A stretch of DNA of 26,418 bases from contig CAJUOK010000023.1 in the NCBI GenBank assembly GCA_910588015.1, forward strand, positions 1 through 26,418, read 5' to 3'. The translations under genes were made by a program, and so were the position numbers. This document shows, one piece after another, positions 6,981 through 15,054 of this stretch; the first letter of the stretch is position 1, and each line of letters begins with the position of its first letter. This DNA is from an uncultured Christensenellaceae bacterium (GTDB taxonomy: Bacteria; Bacillota; Clostridia; Christensenellales; UBA3700). The notes beneath the pieces are model-generated. The model searched no databases. It saw only the letters and a list, made by a program, of their open reading frames with translations, and was not told the DNA's origin.

Positions 6981-7009
6981 ATTATAAATGGGATTTTTCC
7001 ATATGTCAA
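6981..7009 (-). promoter_or_regulatory. Consensus promoter for the asnB T-box transcript
   Basis: Minus strand -35 TTGACA (7004-7009), 17-base spacer, -10 TATAAT (6981-6986). A perfect match to the vegetative consensus; start expected near 6974, just before stem I of the T-box. Confidence 0.85.
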
Positions 7010-7089
7010 TTATTTTTTGCAAATCGGATATTAATTTTTTTTTTGCGCTTTGACAGACTTTTGAGCAGTAAAATTAAGTGAAAACTTTA

Positions 7090-7186
7090 AATAAAAAGAA
7101 AGGACGATATCCTTACGAACATCGCCCTTCCTTTATATGATAAGGGGGAAAATTATGAGCTAATTAATTTGTAAATCTTATTTACA
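7090..7186 (-). ncRNA. Putative free-standing small RNA of about 95 nt
   Basis: On the minus strand a near-perfect promoter (7192-7220) is followed about 60 bases later by a strong terminator: AAGGGCGAT pairs with ATCGTCCTT (7121-7129 with 7100-7108, one G-U pair), then TCTTTTTATTT. In between are a small hairpin GTAAA/TTTAC (7171-7185) and a C-rich run CCCCCTTATC. No open frame with a ribosome-binding site fits between the expected start and the terminator. The adjacent genes have their own terminator (aminotransferase, 7363-7389) and promoter (asnB), so this unit appears independent. I do not recognise an RNA family. The remaining AT-rich stretch 7221-7362 shows nothing else. Confidence 0.55.
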
Positions 7187-7191
7187 CACAT

Positions 7192-7220
7192 AATATATCA
7201 TCCCAAAAATACTTTGTCAA
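7192..7220 (-). promoter_or_regulatory. Promoter of the putative 95-nt small RNA
   Basis: Minus strand -35 TTGACA (7215-7220), 17-base spacer, -10 TATATT (7192-7197). Eleven of twelve consensus positions match. No gene longer than a dozen codons lies downstream before the terminator at 7100-7129. Confidence 0.7.
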
Positions 7221-7362
7221 CTGTTTTTTCGAAAAATTTTCAAAAATTTTTTTAATTATAAAAAGTTAATATATTTAAAGTAAAAATAATATTAAAATAA
7301 AGATTTTTTATATTATATCAATATATAGCGAATTTTTACGCGGATTTTTGAAACAAAATGAC

Positions 7363-7389
7363 AAAAACGCCGTAAAATACGGCGTTTTT
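7363..7389 (-). terminator. Terminator of the ABC-F/Lrp/aminotransferase operon
   Basis: AAAAACGCCGT paired with ACGGCGTTTTT (7363-7373 and 7379-7389) with a 5-base loop. The minus-strand arm ends in T5. It lies 33 bases after the aminotransferase stop. Confidence 0.85.
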
Positions 7390-7421
7390 ATTATTTTTTA
7401 TGCTTAAACTTTAACGGTATT

Positions 7422-8609
7422 TTAATATTTTTTATTGTTATTTACAAACTCTTCGATTTTATCCATCGCTTTTTTCAACGAATTAAGCGAATACGCATAA
7501 CTTATTCTGACAAAGTCCTTTCCGCTTTCGCCGAACGCGCTGCCGGGAACCACGGCAACTTTATTCTCTTTTAAAAGTTTATTTGCAAACTCTTCTCCAT
7601 CCATTCCCGTACTCTTAACGCACGGAAAAACATAAAAAGCTCCCTTTGGCTCAAAACAAGTCAATCCCATACCGTTGAGACGCTTAACCAAGAAGCGTCT
7701 ACGCATATCGTATTCGTCGACCATAGCTTTGATTTCTTCAAAGCCGTCCTCAAACCCGCATTTCAATGCGGCGAGCGCGGCGTATTGAGAATTTGTCGAA
7801 GCGCACATAATTATATATTGATGTATCTTAAGCATTTGCTTGAATATCTCGTTGGGAGCGCAAGCATAGCCTACTCTCCAACCTGTCATTGCAAATGCCT
7901 TGCTGAATCCGTTGATAAGCACGGTGCGTTCTTTCATTCCGTCTATCTCCGCAAAACAGGTGTGACGCGCTCCGCCGTAAGTCATTTCGCAATATATTTC
8001 ATCGCTCAAAACCAACAAATCGTGCTTTTGAACTACCTTTGCGATTTCTTCAAGACTTTCCCTCGGCATTATTGCTCCGGTAGGATTGTTGGGATATGGC
8101 AAAATAAGCGCCTTGGTCTTGGGAGTTATAGCTTCTTCGAGATTTTTTGCCGTCAATCTAAACTCATCCTCGACATAACACTTGGCGGGCACAGCTTTGC
8201 CGCCGCACATAGCGACGCTAGGACAATACGAAACGTAACTCGGCTCGGGTACGACAACCTCGTCGCCGTCGTTGAGTATTGCTCTCAAAGCAAGATAAAT
8301 AGCTTCGCTTGCGCCAACCGTAATAAAAATCTCTTTCTCTGCGTCGTATTGCACGTCGAATCTTGTTTTGATATACTTGGCAATCTGTTCCCGAAGCACG
8401 GGAAGTCCGCTGTTGCTCGTATAGTGAGTCATTCCCTTTTGAATACTCTTGATACCGGCTTCGCTTGCGCACCAGGGCGTGTTAAAGTCAGGCTCGCCAA
8501 CGCCCAAAGAAATGACTTCTTTGTCTTTGTCTGCCACGTCAAAAAACTTTCTTATTCCGGACGGCGGAATATCCATAACCGTCTTGCTCAAATATTTTTG
8601 GTAATTCAT
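7422..8609 (-). CDS. Class I/II pyridoxal-phosphate aminotransferase
   Basis: A 395-residue cytoplasmic fold-type I PLP enzyme. The cofactor lysine is K237 in NGFSKAFAMTGWRVGY. PYPNNPTGA and SDEIYCEMTYGG supply the Asn and Asp/Tyr that position PLP, and FVRISYAYS near the C-terminus carries the substrate-carboxylate Arg. The sequence is closest by eye to the aspartate/aromatic aminotransferase subgroup (Bacillus PatA-like), but donor and acceptor cannot be read from it. The ATG overlaps the stop codon of the upstream Lrp-type gene by 4 bases (ATGA, 8606-8609), so translation is probably coupled. That pairing suggests the regulator senses an amino acid that the enzyme makes or uses. Confidence 0.92.
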   Translation of the reverse strand: MNYQKYLSKTVMDIPPSGIRKFFDVADKDKEVISLGVGEPDFNTPWCASEAGIKSIQKGMTHYTSNSGLPVLREQIAKYIKTRFDVQYDAEKEIFITVGASEAIYLALRAILNDGDEVVVPEPSYVSYCPSVAMCGGKAVPAKCYVEDEFRLTAKNLEEAITPKTKALILPYPNNPTGAIMPRESLEEIAKVVQKHDLLVLSDEIYCEMTYGGARHTCFAEIDGMKERTVLINGFSKAFAMTGWRVGYACAPNEIFKQMLKIHQYIIMCASTNSQYAALAALKCGFEDGFEEIKAMVDEYDMRRRFLVKRLNGMGLTCFEPKGAFYVFPCVKSTGMDGEEFANKLLKENKVAVVPGSAFGESGKDFVRISYAYSLNSLKKAMDKIEEFVNNNKKY

Positions 8610-9097
8610 AGTATCACTTGTCTTTTTTGTTCGCTGTCCTCATCGTCCAAAATCACGCCCTCGGTCTTATACTTTTTGAGTATAAAATGCGTTGCGGTGG
8701 AGACGATATCCCTCATTGTCGAGAGTTTCTCCGATACGAATCTCGACACTTCTCTCAAATTTTTGCCCTCTACGGTTATGCACAGGTCGTACGCGCCGCT
8801 CATAAGATAAACCGCTTTTACTTCTTCAAACAAATATATCGCTCGGGCAATCGAATCGAATCCGCTGCTCATTTGCGGAGTGACTTTTACTTCGATAAGC
8901 GCGGTGACTATATCTTCGCTCAATTTTTCGGTATTGCAAAGCGCGGTATATTTTGCGATAATTCCGCACTCTTCCATAGCCTTTATTCTCTTTTGCACTT
9001 CTTTGCCGTCGAGTCCGACAATGTCAGACACTTGTTCTGCCGTAAATCTGCTGTCGTCTTGCAATACTTTAAGTATTTTACTATCAAAATTATCCAT
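8606..9097 (-). CDS. Lrp/AsnC-family transcriptional regulator
   Basis: A 163-residue protein with an N-terminal winged helix-turn-helix (about 3-52, including SRFTAEQVSDIVGLDGKEVQ) and a C-terminal RAM/AsnC effector domain (about 65-140, including AVYLMSGAYDLCITVEG). The length is typical of Lrp/AsnC proteins, which form dimers to octamers and usually respond to amino acids. GGAG precedes the ATG by 10 bases. It starts 6 bases after the ABC-F stop and overlaps the aminotransferase start, so it is cotranscribed with both. Control of the downstream aminotransferase is a reasonable inference; the ligand is unknown. Confidence 0.92.
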   Translation of the reverse strand: MDNFDSKILKVLQDDSRFTAEQVSDIVGLDGKEVQKRIKAMEECGIIAKYTALCNTEKLSEDIVTALIEVKVTPQMSSGFDSIARAIYLFEEVKAVYLMSGAYDLCITVEGKNLREVSRFVSEKLSTMRDIVSTATHFILKKYKTEGVILDDEDSEQKRQVIL

Positions 9098-9103
9098 TGT
9101 ATT

Positions 9104-10681
9104 TTACTCCGTTAATTCAAGATATTCTTCGTATGTAGTAAGTTTGTCAAATGTCTTCGTACCGTTGATTTCTATTATTCTGTCGGCAACCGTCTGCATA
9201 AGTTCTTGGTCGTGAGAAGCAAACATCATTCCGCCCTTGAAGTTTATCATTCCCTTATTGAGCGCCGTAATTGCCTCCAAATCGAGATGGTTGGTAGGCT
9301 CGTCTAATATTACGAAGTTGCCTCCTTGCAACATAGCTCTTGCCATCATACATCTCACCTTTTCGCCTCCGCTCAATACGCAAGCTTTTTTCTTTGCTTC
9401 GTCGCCCGAAAACAACATTCTTCCAAGCCAACCTCTCAAATAACTTTCCGTATGGTCCTTGACAGCATATTGATTTATCCATTCCACCAAGGAAAGTTCC
9501 ACGCCGTCAAAGAAATCGTCGAAATTTTGAGGTACGTAACTGGGATTGACGGTCTTGCCCCACTTAAAGGTGCCGCTGTCGGCTTTCTCTATACCCATAA
9601 GTATGTCAAAAAGCATTGACACGTTAATGGATTTATCCGATAAGAAAGCAACTTTTTCGCCCTTTTGCAACGTAAACGACACGTCTTCGAAAAAGCCCTT
9701 CTTCGTCAAGCCGTCGACTGTGAGTATATCTTTGCCGAGTTCTTGTTCGAATTCGAAATTGATATAAGGATATTTACGCATAGACGGTTTGATGTCTTCA
9801 AGCGTAAGTTTTTCCAATTCTTTTTTTCTTGAAGTCGCTTGACGCGATTTGCTGGCGTTGGCAGAAAATCTTGCGATAAATTCCTGCAACTCTTTTGCTC
9901 TGGCTTCGGCTTTTTTATTTGCTTCTCTCGCCTGTTTTGCAAGCAATTGATTGGTCTCGTACCAAAAATCGTAGTTGCCCACATACATATTGATATGCCC
10001 GTAATCCACGTCGCAGATATGCGTGCACACCTTATTGAGAAAGTGACGGTTGTGGGATACTATAATTATCGTATTTTTGAAATCCAACAAGAAATTTTCC
10101 AACCACATTATCGACTTTGCGTCGAGGTTGTTGGTAGGCTCGTCGAGTATCAAAATATCGGGATTGCCAAAAAGCGCCTGCGCAAGCAAAATCTTGACCT
10201 TTTGTTTTCCGTCAAGTTCACCCATAAGTTTGTCGTGATATTCCTCGCCGAATTTGAGTTCGTTGAGGAGAGCCGCCGCCTCGCTTTCCGCTTCCCAACC
10301 TCCAAGCTCCGCGAATTCCGTCTCGAGTTCGGAAGCCAAAATTCCGTCTTCTTCGCTGAATTCTTCTTTGCAATACAGCGCGTCCTTTTGGTCCATTATA
10401 TCGACAAGGCGCTTGTGACCCATAAGCACCGTGCGCATAACCGTACAATCGTCAAAGTCGTTTTGATTTTGATTGAGCACGCTTATTCTTTGATTCTTGC
10501 CAACGCTTACGGTGCCTTTGGTCGGCTCCAATGCTCCCGACAAAATCTTCAAAAACGTTGACTTACCCGCGCCGTTTGCGCCGATTATGCCGTAACAGTT
10601 GTTGTCGGTGAACTTGAGATTGACTTCTTCAAAGAGTTTCCGCCCTCCGAATTGCAAAAATACGTCGTTTACTTGTAACAT
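9104..10681 (-). CDS. ABC-F family ATPase (YbiT/YkpA-like) with one degenerate ATP site
   Basis: A 525-residue soluble protein with two ABC domains and no membrane segments, joined by the charged ABC-F linker (about 240-310, including SANASKSRQATSRKKE). Domain 1 has Walker A GANGAGKS (34-41) and Walker B ILDEPTNNLD, but its signature is LDGKQ (156-160). Domain 2 has an intact signature LSGGE (436-440) and ILDEPTNHLD, but SDKSINVSM (348-356) stands where GxxGxGKST should be. Composite site Walker A1 + signature 2 is therefore intact, while the other composite site is degenerate on both halves. ABC-F proteins act on ribosomes; the exact role here is unknown. First gene of an operon with the Lrp regulator and aminotransferase; AGGAG precedes the ATG. 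Confidence 0.92.
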   Translation of the reverse strand: MLQVNDVFLQFGGRKLFEEVNLKFTDNNCYGIIGANGAGKSTFLKILSGALEPTKGTVSVGKNQRISVLNQNQNDFDDCTVMRTVLMGHKRLVDIMDQKDALYCKEEFSEEDGILASELETEFAELGGWEAESEAAALLNELKFGEEYHDKLMGELDGKQKVKILLAQALFGNPDILILDEPTNNLDAKSIMWLENFLLDFKNTIIIVSHNRHFLNKVCTHICDVDYGHINMYVGNYDFWYETNQLLAKQAREANKKAEARAKELQEFIARFSANASKSRQATSRKKELEKLTLEDIKPSMRKYPYINFEFEQELGKDILTVDGLTKKGFFEDVSFTLQKGEKVAFLSDKSINVSMLFDILMGIEKADSGTFKWGKTVNPSYVPQNFDDFFDGVELSLVEWINQYAVKDHTESYLRGWLGRMLFSGDEAKKKACVLSGGEKVRCMMARAMLQGGNFVILDEPTNHLDLEAITALNKGMINFKGGMMFASHDQELMQTVADRIIEINGTKTFDKLTTYEEYLELTE

Positions 10682-10773
10682 TATATCTCCTATTGTTTTA
10701 CTCGATTACAAACGCAAATAGACTTATAAATCATTATTCGGTCATCTTTTTCGTTTAATCGTAAACATATGTC

Positions 10774-10803
10774 ATTATACTTTATTTTTATTAATTTTAT
10801 CAA
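10774..10803 (-). promoter_or_regulatory. Promoter of the ABC-F operon
   Basis: Minus strand -35 TTGATA (10798-10803), 18-base spacer, -10 TATAAT (10774-10779). It gives a leader of roughly 85 bases before the ABC-F ATG at 10681. No obvious erm-type leader peptide or terminator was seen in it. Confidence 0.65.
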
Positions 10804-10850
10804 ATCTAATATCTGATTTATCAGTTATTCGACTTCGTTATCCAATCATT

Positions 10851-11351
10851 TCAAATCGCCGCGCTCACGGTGCCGCCCAAATCTATTCTTGCGCCGTATG
10901 CAAAAAGATAAAAACTTGCCACTCTTTCCGCTTGCACTTCATACGCCAATTCCAAAGTCTTGCTCTCGCCTTTTTGAAGTATTATTTCGCCGTCGCAATC
11001 TATCTCTTTGCTACCTGCATTATAAACTTCCGTCACGTTCTTGCCGTCGTTGACTTGGAATTTATCGCAAGAAACAAATATCTTTTTATTTGCTTTTATT
11101 TCTACGGATAACCATATAAAACAGTTGCCTTGCTCTGCCGTCAATCCGTCCAGACTTTTGAATATTTTCATATTCTTTACGCATACGTCGGCTTGAGCTG
11201 TCGACACCGTTTGTCCAATAGCGCCCGTCTTGAGTTTGCCGTCGGCGTCGTTCTTTTGCACGAAATATATTACGAGTATTATCGCGACAATTACAACGAC
11301 TGTAATAGCAATTAGTCCTGCGTTGCGCTTTGCCTTGACGCTTAATTTCAT
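10851..11351 (-). CDS. DUF4352-like membrane-anchored protein
   Basis: A 166-residue protein: a basic N-terminus, one hydrophobic helix (about 11-33, rich in Val/Ile) and then an extracellular immunoglobulin-like beta domain of the DUF4352 (telokin-like) type, with the alternating strand pattern around GNCFIWLSVEIKANKK and ILQKGESKTLELAYEV. No lipobox cysteine, so it is probably a signal anchor. The ATG at 11351 overlaps the deaminase stop (ATGA), which I prefer to the in-frame ATG 12 codons upstream that would overlap the deaminase more deeply. Last gene of the pyrimidine/purine operon; a link to nucleotide metabolism is not evident. No strong terminator was found in the 10804-10850 gap. Function unknown. 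Confidence 0.75.
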   Translation of the reverse strand: MKLSVKAKRNAGLIAITVVVIVAIILVIYFVQKNDADGKLKTGAIGQTVSTAQADVCVKNMKIFKSLDGLTAEQGNCFIWLSVEIKANKKIFVSCDKFQVNDGKNVTEVYNAGSKEIDCDGEIILQKGESKTLELAYEVQAERVASFYLFAYGARIDLGGTVSAAI

Positions 11352-12628
11352 ATGCGCTCCATTATCCTGTCGGTAATAGACTGACACTTGGAATATATTT
11401 TATCCGCGTCTTCGCCGACGTTATACTCGCCTTTTTCATATCTTATAACGCCGTTTACGACCGTCATAAGCACGTTGGATTTATTACCCGCAAACACCAT
11501 ATTCTTAAGAACGTTGTTAATGGGTTGCATATTAGGTTGATGTAAGTCTATCATTATAAAATCTGCGCGCTTTCCAAACTCAATGGAATCGAGCCCGTCC
11601 AAGAGCATTGCCGCCGCCCCGCGCGAGGTAGCCATTCTCAACGTCTCTTCTCCGTCTATAGCGGTCGGGTCCGAAAGCGTTGCCTTTTGCAATCCGGTAG
11701 CAAGGAACATTTCTCTGAACATATCCAAGCAATTGTTGCTTGCAGGTCCGTCGGTGCCTAGCGCAACGTTGAGTCCGCAGTCGAGATATTTTTTCAAAGG
11801 CGCAATGCCGCTCGCCAATTTAAGATTGCTGGCAGGACAGCTTATAACGCTTACGCCGCGTTCTTTCAAAACTTTTATATCGTCGTCCGTCGAATGCACA
11901 AAGTGATACGCTCCGCCGCCGAAATCAAAAACGCCTTGTTCCGCAAGATAAACTGCGGGTGTCTTGCCAAGTCTTTGCACACAACCTTCGACTTCGTTTT
12001 TAGTTTCGCAAAGATGCGTATATACCGGCATTCTATGCTCTTTTGCAAATGCCGCAAGAGCCCGTATGCTTTCTTGGCTGTTGGTATATTCGGCGTGCAG
12101 TCCGAGTCTGTAATTTATCAGTCCGCCTTTGCCTTCCAACTTATCGATGCCGTGTTGCAAAGTCTTTTCCAGTCCTTGCAAATTCCCTTCGGTCACGCCC
12201 TCCGTAATTACGTTGCGAAAACCGCTGTCTACGCAAGCGCCGGCAATTGCGTCCAGATGAAAATACATATCGCCTGCGACGCTTATTCCGCTCGATAAAT
12301 ACTCAAGCACGGCAAGTCTTGTCAGCCAATAGCAATCGTCGGGCGTAAGTTTTGCCTCTCTTGGGAAAACCTGCTTAAACAGCCAATCTTGCAATGCCAT
12401 ATCGTCGGCTTGAGAACGCAAAAATACCATTGGAGAGTGAGCGTGAGCATTTTTAAACGAAGGCATAATAAGATTGCCGTTGGCGTTTATTTCTCTGTCC
12501 CACGGCAGCAGTATCAACGGAGACACTTCTCCGATATACCTTATCTTGCCGTCTTCAGTCCACATTTCGCCGCCGTCGATAAATCTCTCGCCCGTCCATA
12601 TTTTTGCATTGAAAATTCTCAACATCAT
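11348..12628 (-). CDS. Amidohydrolase, MTA/S-adenosylhomocysteine deaminase type
   Basis: A 426-residue metal-dependent amidohydrolase of the MtaD/SsnA/guanine-deaminase branch. Metal ligands visible: HAHSP (HxH) after strand 1, H in THLCETK, H in FVHSTD, and the Asp of LGTDGPASNN. The N-terminal (about 1-55) and C-terminal residues form the flanking beta sandwich (VVNGVIRYEKGEY). Family members deaminate methylthioadenosine, SAH, 5'-deoxyadenosine or related aminopurines; the position directly after purine nucleoside phosphorylase (4-base gap) favours an adenosine-type nucleoside feeding inosine to that enzyme. The exact substrate cannot be fixed from sequence. The first ATG (12628) is followed at once by a second ATG at 12625; either may be used. 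The downstream gene overlaps by 4 bases. Confidence 0.88.
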   Translation of the reverse strand: MMLRIFNAKIWTGERFIDGGEMWTEDGKIRYIGEVSPLILLPWDREINANGNLIMPSFKNAHAHSPMVFLRSQADDMALQDWLFKQVFPREAKLTPDDCYWLTRLAVLEYLSSGISVAGDMYFHLDAIAGACVDSGFRNVITEGVTEGNLQGLEKTLQHGIDKLEGKGGLINYRLGLHAEYTNSQESIRALAAFAKEHRMPVYTHLCETKNEVEGCVQRLGKTPAVYLAEQGVFDFGGGAYHFVHSTDDDIKVLKERGVSVISCPASNLKLASGIAPLKKYLDCGLNVALGTDGPASNNCLDMFREMFLATGLQKATLSDPTAIDGEETLRMATSRGAAAMLLDGLDSIEFGKRADFIMIDLHQPNMQPINNVLKNMVFAGNKSNVLMTVVNGVIRYEKGEYNVGEDADKIYSKCQSITDRIMERI

Positions 12629-12632
12629 AACG

Positions 12633-13463
12633 TTATAGCAATTCTCCCATTCTTTTTATTCCTTCGAAGACCAAAGTCTTGATACTGTCCCCCGATATTC
12701 TCAACGCGTCTTCTTCCACCACGTTGTCCAAACTCTCGTCGCTGACTCCGCAAGCGGCGTTGACGACGCACGTCATACCGACAGTCCTCATTCCCATATG
12801 TCTTGCCGCAATGACTTCAATTGCCGTGGACATACCGACTACGTCTGCGCCGAGAATTTTTGCCATTCTCACTTCGCTAGCCGTCTCGAAATTAGGACCT
12901 TGCATTTGAATATACACTCCCTTTTTGAGGTCTATATCGCGCTCCTTTGCCAAGCCGTCCAATATGCTTCCCAACTCTTCGTCGTAGGGGCGAGTCATAT
13001 CGGGGAATCTCACTCCCAGTCTATCGTCGTTGAGTCCTCTCAACGGAGAAGGTATCAGCGATATATGGTCTACGATACGCATAAGCGCGCCCTTTTCGGG
13101 ATAGGTTATGCCTCCCGAAACATTGGTGACAAAAAAGGCTTTTGCGCCCATAAGTCCGATAAGTCGCACAGGCATTACGCATTGCCACGGCTCGTAGCCT
13201 TCGTAATAATGCAATCTGCCCTGCATAACCGCAACGGGAGTTTTGCCTATATAACCGAATAAAAATCTGCCTTTATGTCCTTTGACGGTGCTGACGGGCA
13301 AACCGTCTATATCTTTGTAATCGACGATTTTTTCAATTTGCATTTCCTTTGCAATATCGCCGAGTCCGCTGCCCAAAGTCAACAAAACTTTGGGACAAAA
13401 GTCCGTCTGCGACTTAAGAGATTCGAATGCTCTGTCGAGCGCGGTTATCCATTGGTCTTGCAT
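12633..13463 (-). CDS. punA: Purine nucleoside phosphorylase, trimeric (inosine/guanosine) type
   Basis: A 276-residue cytoplasmic enzyme that splits inosine/guanosine with phosphate to the base and ribose-1-phosphate. Landmarks of the class I trimeric family: TLGSGLGDIA (phosphate loop, about 29-38), MQGRLHYYEGY, VTNVSGG, the base-site GPNFETASEVRM, GMSTAIEVIAARHMGM and VVNAACG. The length fits the trimeric group rather than the hexameric DeoD type (about 235). The ATG overlaps the pyrE stop (TAATG), so it is in the pyr transcript. With the deaminase just downstream it forms a small purine-salvage pair. Confidence 0.94.
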   Translation of the reverse strand: MQDQWITALDRAFESLKSQTDFCPKVLLTLGSGLGDIAKEMQIEKIVDYKDIDGLPVSTVKGHKGRFLFGYIGKTPVAVMQGRLHYYEGYEPWQCVMPVRLIGLMGAKAFFVTNVSGGITYPEKGALMRIVDHISLIPSPLRGLNDDRLGVRFPDMTRPYDEELGSILDGLAKERDIDLKKGVYIQMQGPNFETASEVRMAKILGADVVGMSTAIEVIAARHMGMRTVGMTCVVNAACGVSDESLDNVVEEDALRISGDSIKTLVFEGIKRMGELL

Positions 13464-14047
13464 TATTTAAACACCGTTCTCGAACCCGGTTTGCTCAACT
13501 CTATCTTGCCTTCTTTGCAAAGCGGACATTCGTCGGCTTCGTAAGATACGACTTCCATACTTATCAAATTGACGTATTTTACGCCGAAATCAACGTTGCC
13601 GTTACTTCTGTCGACAAGCGACGCTACGGCGACTACTTCAGCGCCCATACTCTGCACCAATTTAACGACTTCCTTGACCGAACCGCCTGTGGTTACGACG
13701 TCCTCGACGACGATAACCCTCGTTCCTTTCTCTATCGTAAAACCTCTTCTCAAAGTCATTTCGCCGTTTTCTCTCTCTGCGAATATATTGGGCAAGCCGA
13801 GCTGTCTTGCGACTTCGTAACCCATTAAGATTCCGCCGATTGCGGGAGACACTACGAGAGCGGCGTTTTCGCCGGCAAGTTTTTCCGCCAAAGCTTTGCA
13901 CACCGTTTCGCTCTGTTTGGTATCAATGAAGAGCTTTGCGCTCTGCATATAAGTGTCGCTGTGTCTGCCGGACGTAAGTTTGAAGTGTCCTTTGAGGATT
14001 GCTCCTGTTTTTTTGTAGCAATCAAGCGCTTGTTCCTGTGTCAACAT
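13463..14047 (-). CDS. pyrE: Orotate phosphoribosyltransferase
   Basis: A 194-residue enzyme joining orotate and PRPP to make OMP. The PRPP-binding motif is VIVVEDVVTTGGS (111-123); TSGRHSDTYMQSAK near residues 25-38 is the family's substrate region. A CPLC pair near the C-terminus is common in the clostridial/archaeal subgroup. I start at 14047 because AAGGAGAACAT precedes that ATG; the frame continues 13 codons upstream without family similarity. A 92-base gap separates it from pyrD, holding only a small CGTC/GACG hairpin at 14101-14112. Overlaps the phosphorylase start by one base. Confidence 0.94.
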   Translation of the reverse strand: MLTQEQALDCYKKTGAILKGHFKLTSGRHSDTYMQSAKLFIDTKQSETVCKALAEKLAGENAALVVSPAIGGILMGYEVARQLGLPNIFAERENGEMTLRRGFTIEKGTRVIVVEDVVTTGGSVKEVVKLVQSMGAEVVAVASLVDRSNGNVDFGVKYVNLISMEVVSYEADECPLCKEGKIELSKPGSRTVFK

Positions 14048-14139
14048 ATGTTCTCCTTCCGTCCGCCGAGCAAGAGTTCTATACATAATCTATTGCGTAT
14101 CGTCTGCGGACGATTTTATATTTTAGTTTGATTATTATT

Positions 14140-15054
14140 TTACTTATTCAATATTAGCGTGCCGACGATATCGTTGATATCAATATCATTTTCTTCAACG
14201 TAATTAGCAAGGTCTTTTGCAATATCTCTTGCACTATAGGGATTTACGAAATTATAAGTGCCGACTTGCACCGCTCTCGCGCCGCAAATCATAAACTCGA
14301 GCGCGTCCGTATAGCTTGTAACGCCGCCCAGTCCTATGATAGGTATTTTAACGGCATTGTAACAATCCCAAACCATTTTAAGCGCAACCGGTTTTACGCA
14401 CGGACCGCTCATACCGCCGTTGTTGTTGAAAAGTATGGGCTTGCGAGTCTTATAATTGACCGCCATACCCGACAGCGTGTTGATAAGCGACACTGCGTCG
14501 GCTCCTCCCGCTTCGGCGGCTTTGGCATTGTCTGCAATGCAAGCCACGTTGGGCGAAAGTTTGGTAATAACAGGCTTGTCGGGGCAAGCTTTCTTAACCG
14601 CTGCCGTAACTCTTTCGACGCTTTCGGGCAAAACTCCAAAAGCCATACCGCCTTCCTTTACGTTGGGACAGGAAATATTCAGCTCTATCATATCGGCTTG
14701 CGCGCCGTTGATTTTTTCGGCAATAGCTATATAATCTTCGAGCGTACTGCCCGCAACGTTGGCAATAACGACAACGTCTCTCTTTGCAAGATACAAATCG
14801 TCCTTTTGCAAATAATGGTCTACTCCGGGATTTTGCAGTCCTACGCTGTTGAGCATACCGCCGTAACATTCTGCGATACGCGGAGGAGGATTGCCGAGTT
14901 TGGGTCTTATCGTCAAGCCTTTTGTACAAATGCCTCCGAGCTCTTCGATGTTATAGAATCTGTCGTATTCTCTGCCGAAACCAAAAGTGCCGCTTGCCGT
15001 TATAATAGGATTTTTGAATTCCACTCCGGCGATATTTACCTTTAGATTACTCAT
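14140..15054 (-). CDS. pyrD: Dihydroorotate dehydrogenase 1B, catalytic subunit
   Basis: A 304-residue FMN-containing subunit that oxidises dihydroorotate to orotate. ELNISCPNVKEGG supplies the class 1 catalytic cysteine C129. ITKLSPNV, SLINTLSGMAV and IIGLGGVTSYTDALEFM follow the FMN-barrel pattern. Presence of pyrK next door makes it the heterotetrameric, NAD-linked 1B type. The start at 15054 (MSNLKVNIAGVEF) overlaps the pyrK stop by 4 bases (ATGA) with GAGGTG upstream; the open frame continues 39 codons further but those residues are an out-of-frame read of pyrK. Confidence 0.95.
   Translation of the reverse strand: MSNLKVNIAGVEFKNPIITASGTFGFGREYDRFYNIEELGGICTKGLTIRPKLGNPPPRIAECYGGMLNSVGLQNPGVDHYLQKDDLYLAKRDVVVIANVAGSTLEDYIAIAEKINGAQADMIELNISCPNVKEGGMAFGVLPESVERVTAAVKKACPDKPVITKLSPNVACIADNAKAAEAGGADAVSLINTLSGMAVNYKTRKPILFNNNGGMSGPCVKPVALKMVWDCYNAVKIPIIGLGGVTSYTDALEFMICGARAVQVGTYNFVNPYSARDIAKDLANYVEENDIDINDIVGTLILNK

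Noticed and set aside
7155..7163. Plus-strand AAGGGGG followed by ATG AGC TAA
   Set aside because: A two-codon frame; the purine run is better explained as the complement of the C-rich part of the minus-strand small RNA.
7785..8810. Plus-strand open frame of 341 codons across the aminotransferase and Lrp genes
   Set aside because: Antisense to two well-recognised genes and without domains or an SD.
12625..12628. Choice between two adjacent ATG codons of the deaminase
   Set aside because: Not informative: the two starts differ by a single Met and the SD does not decide between them.
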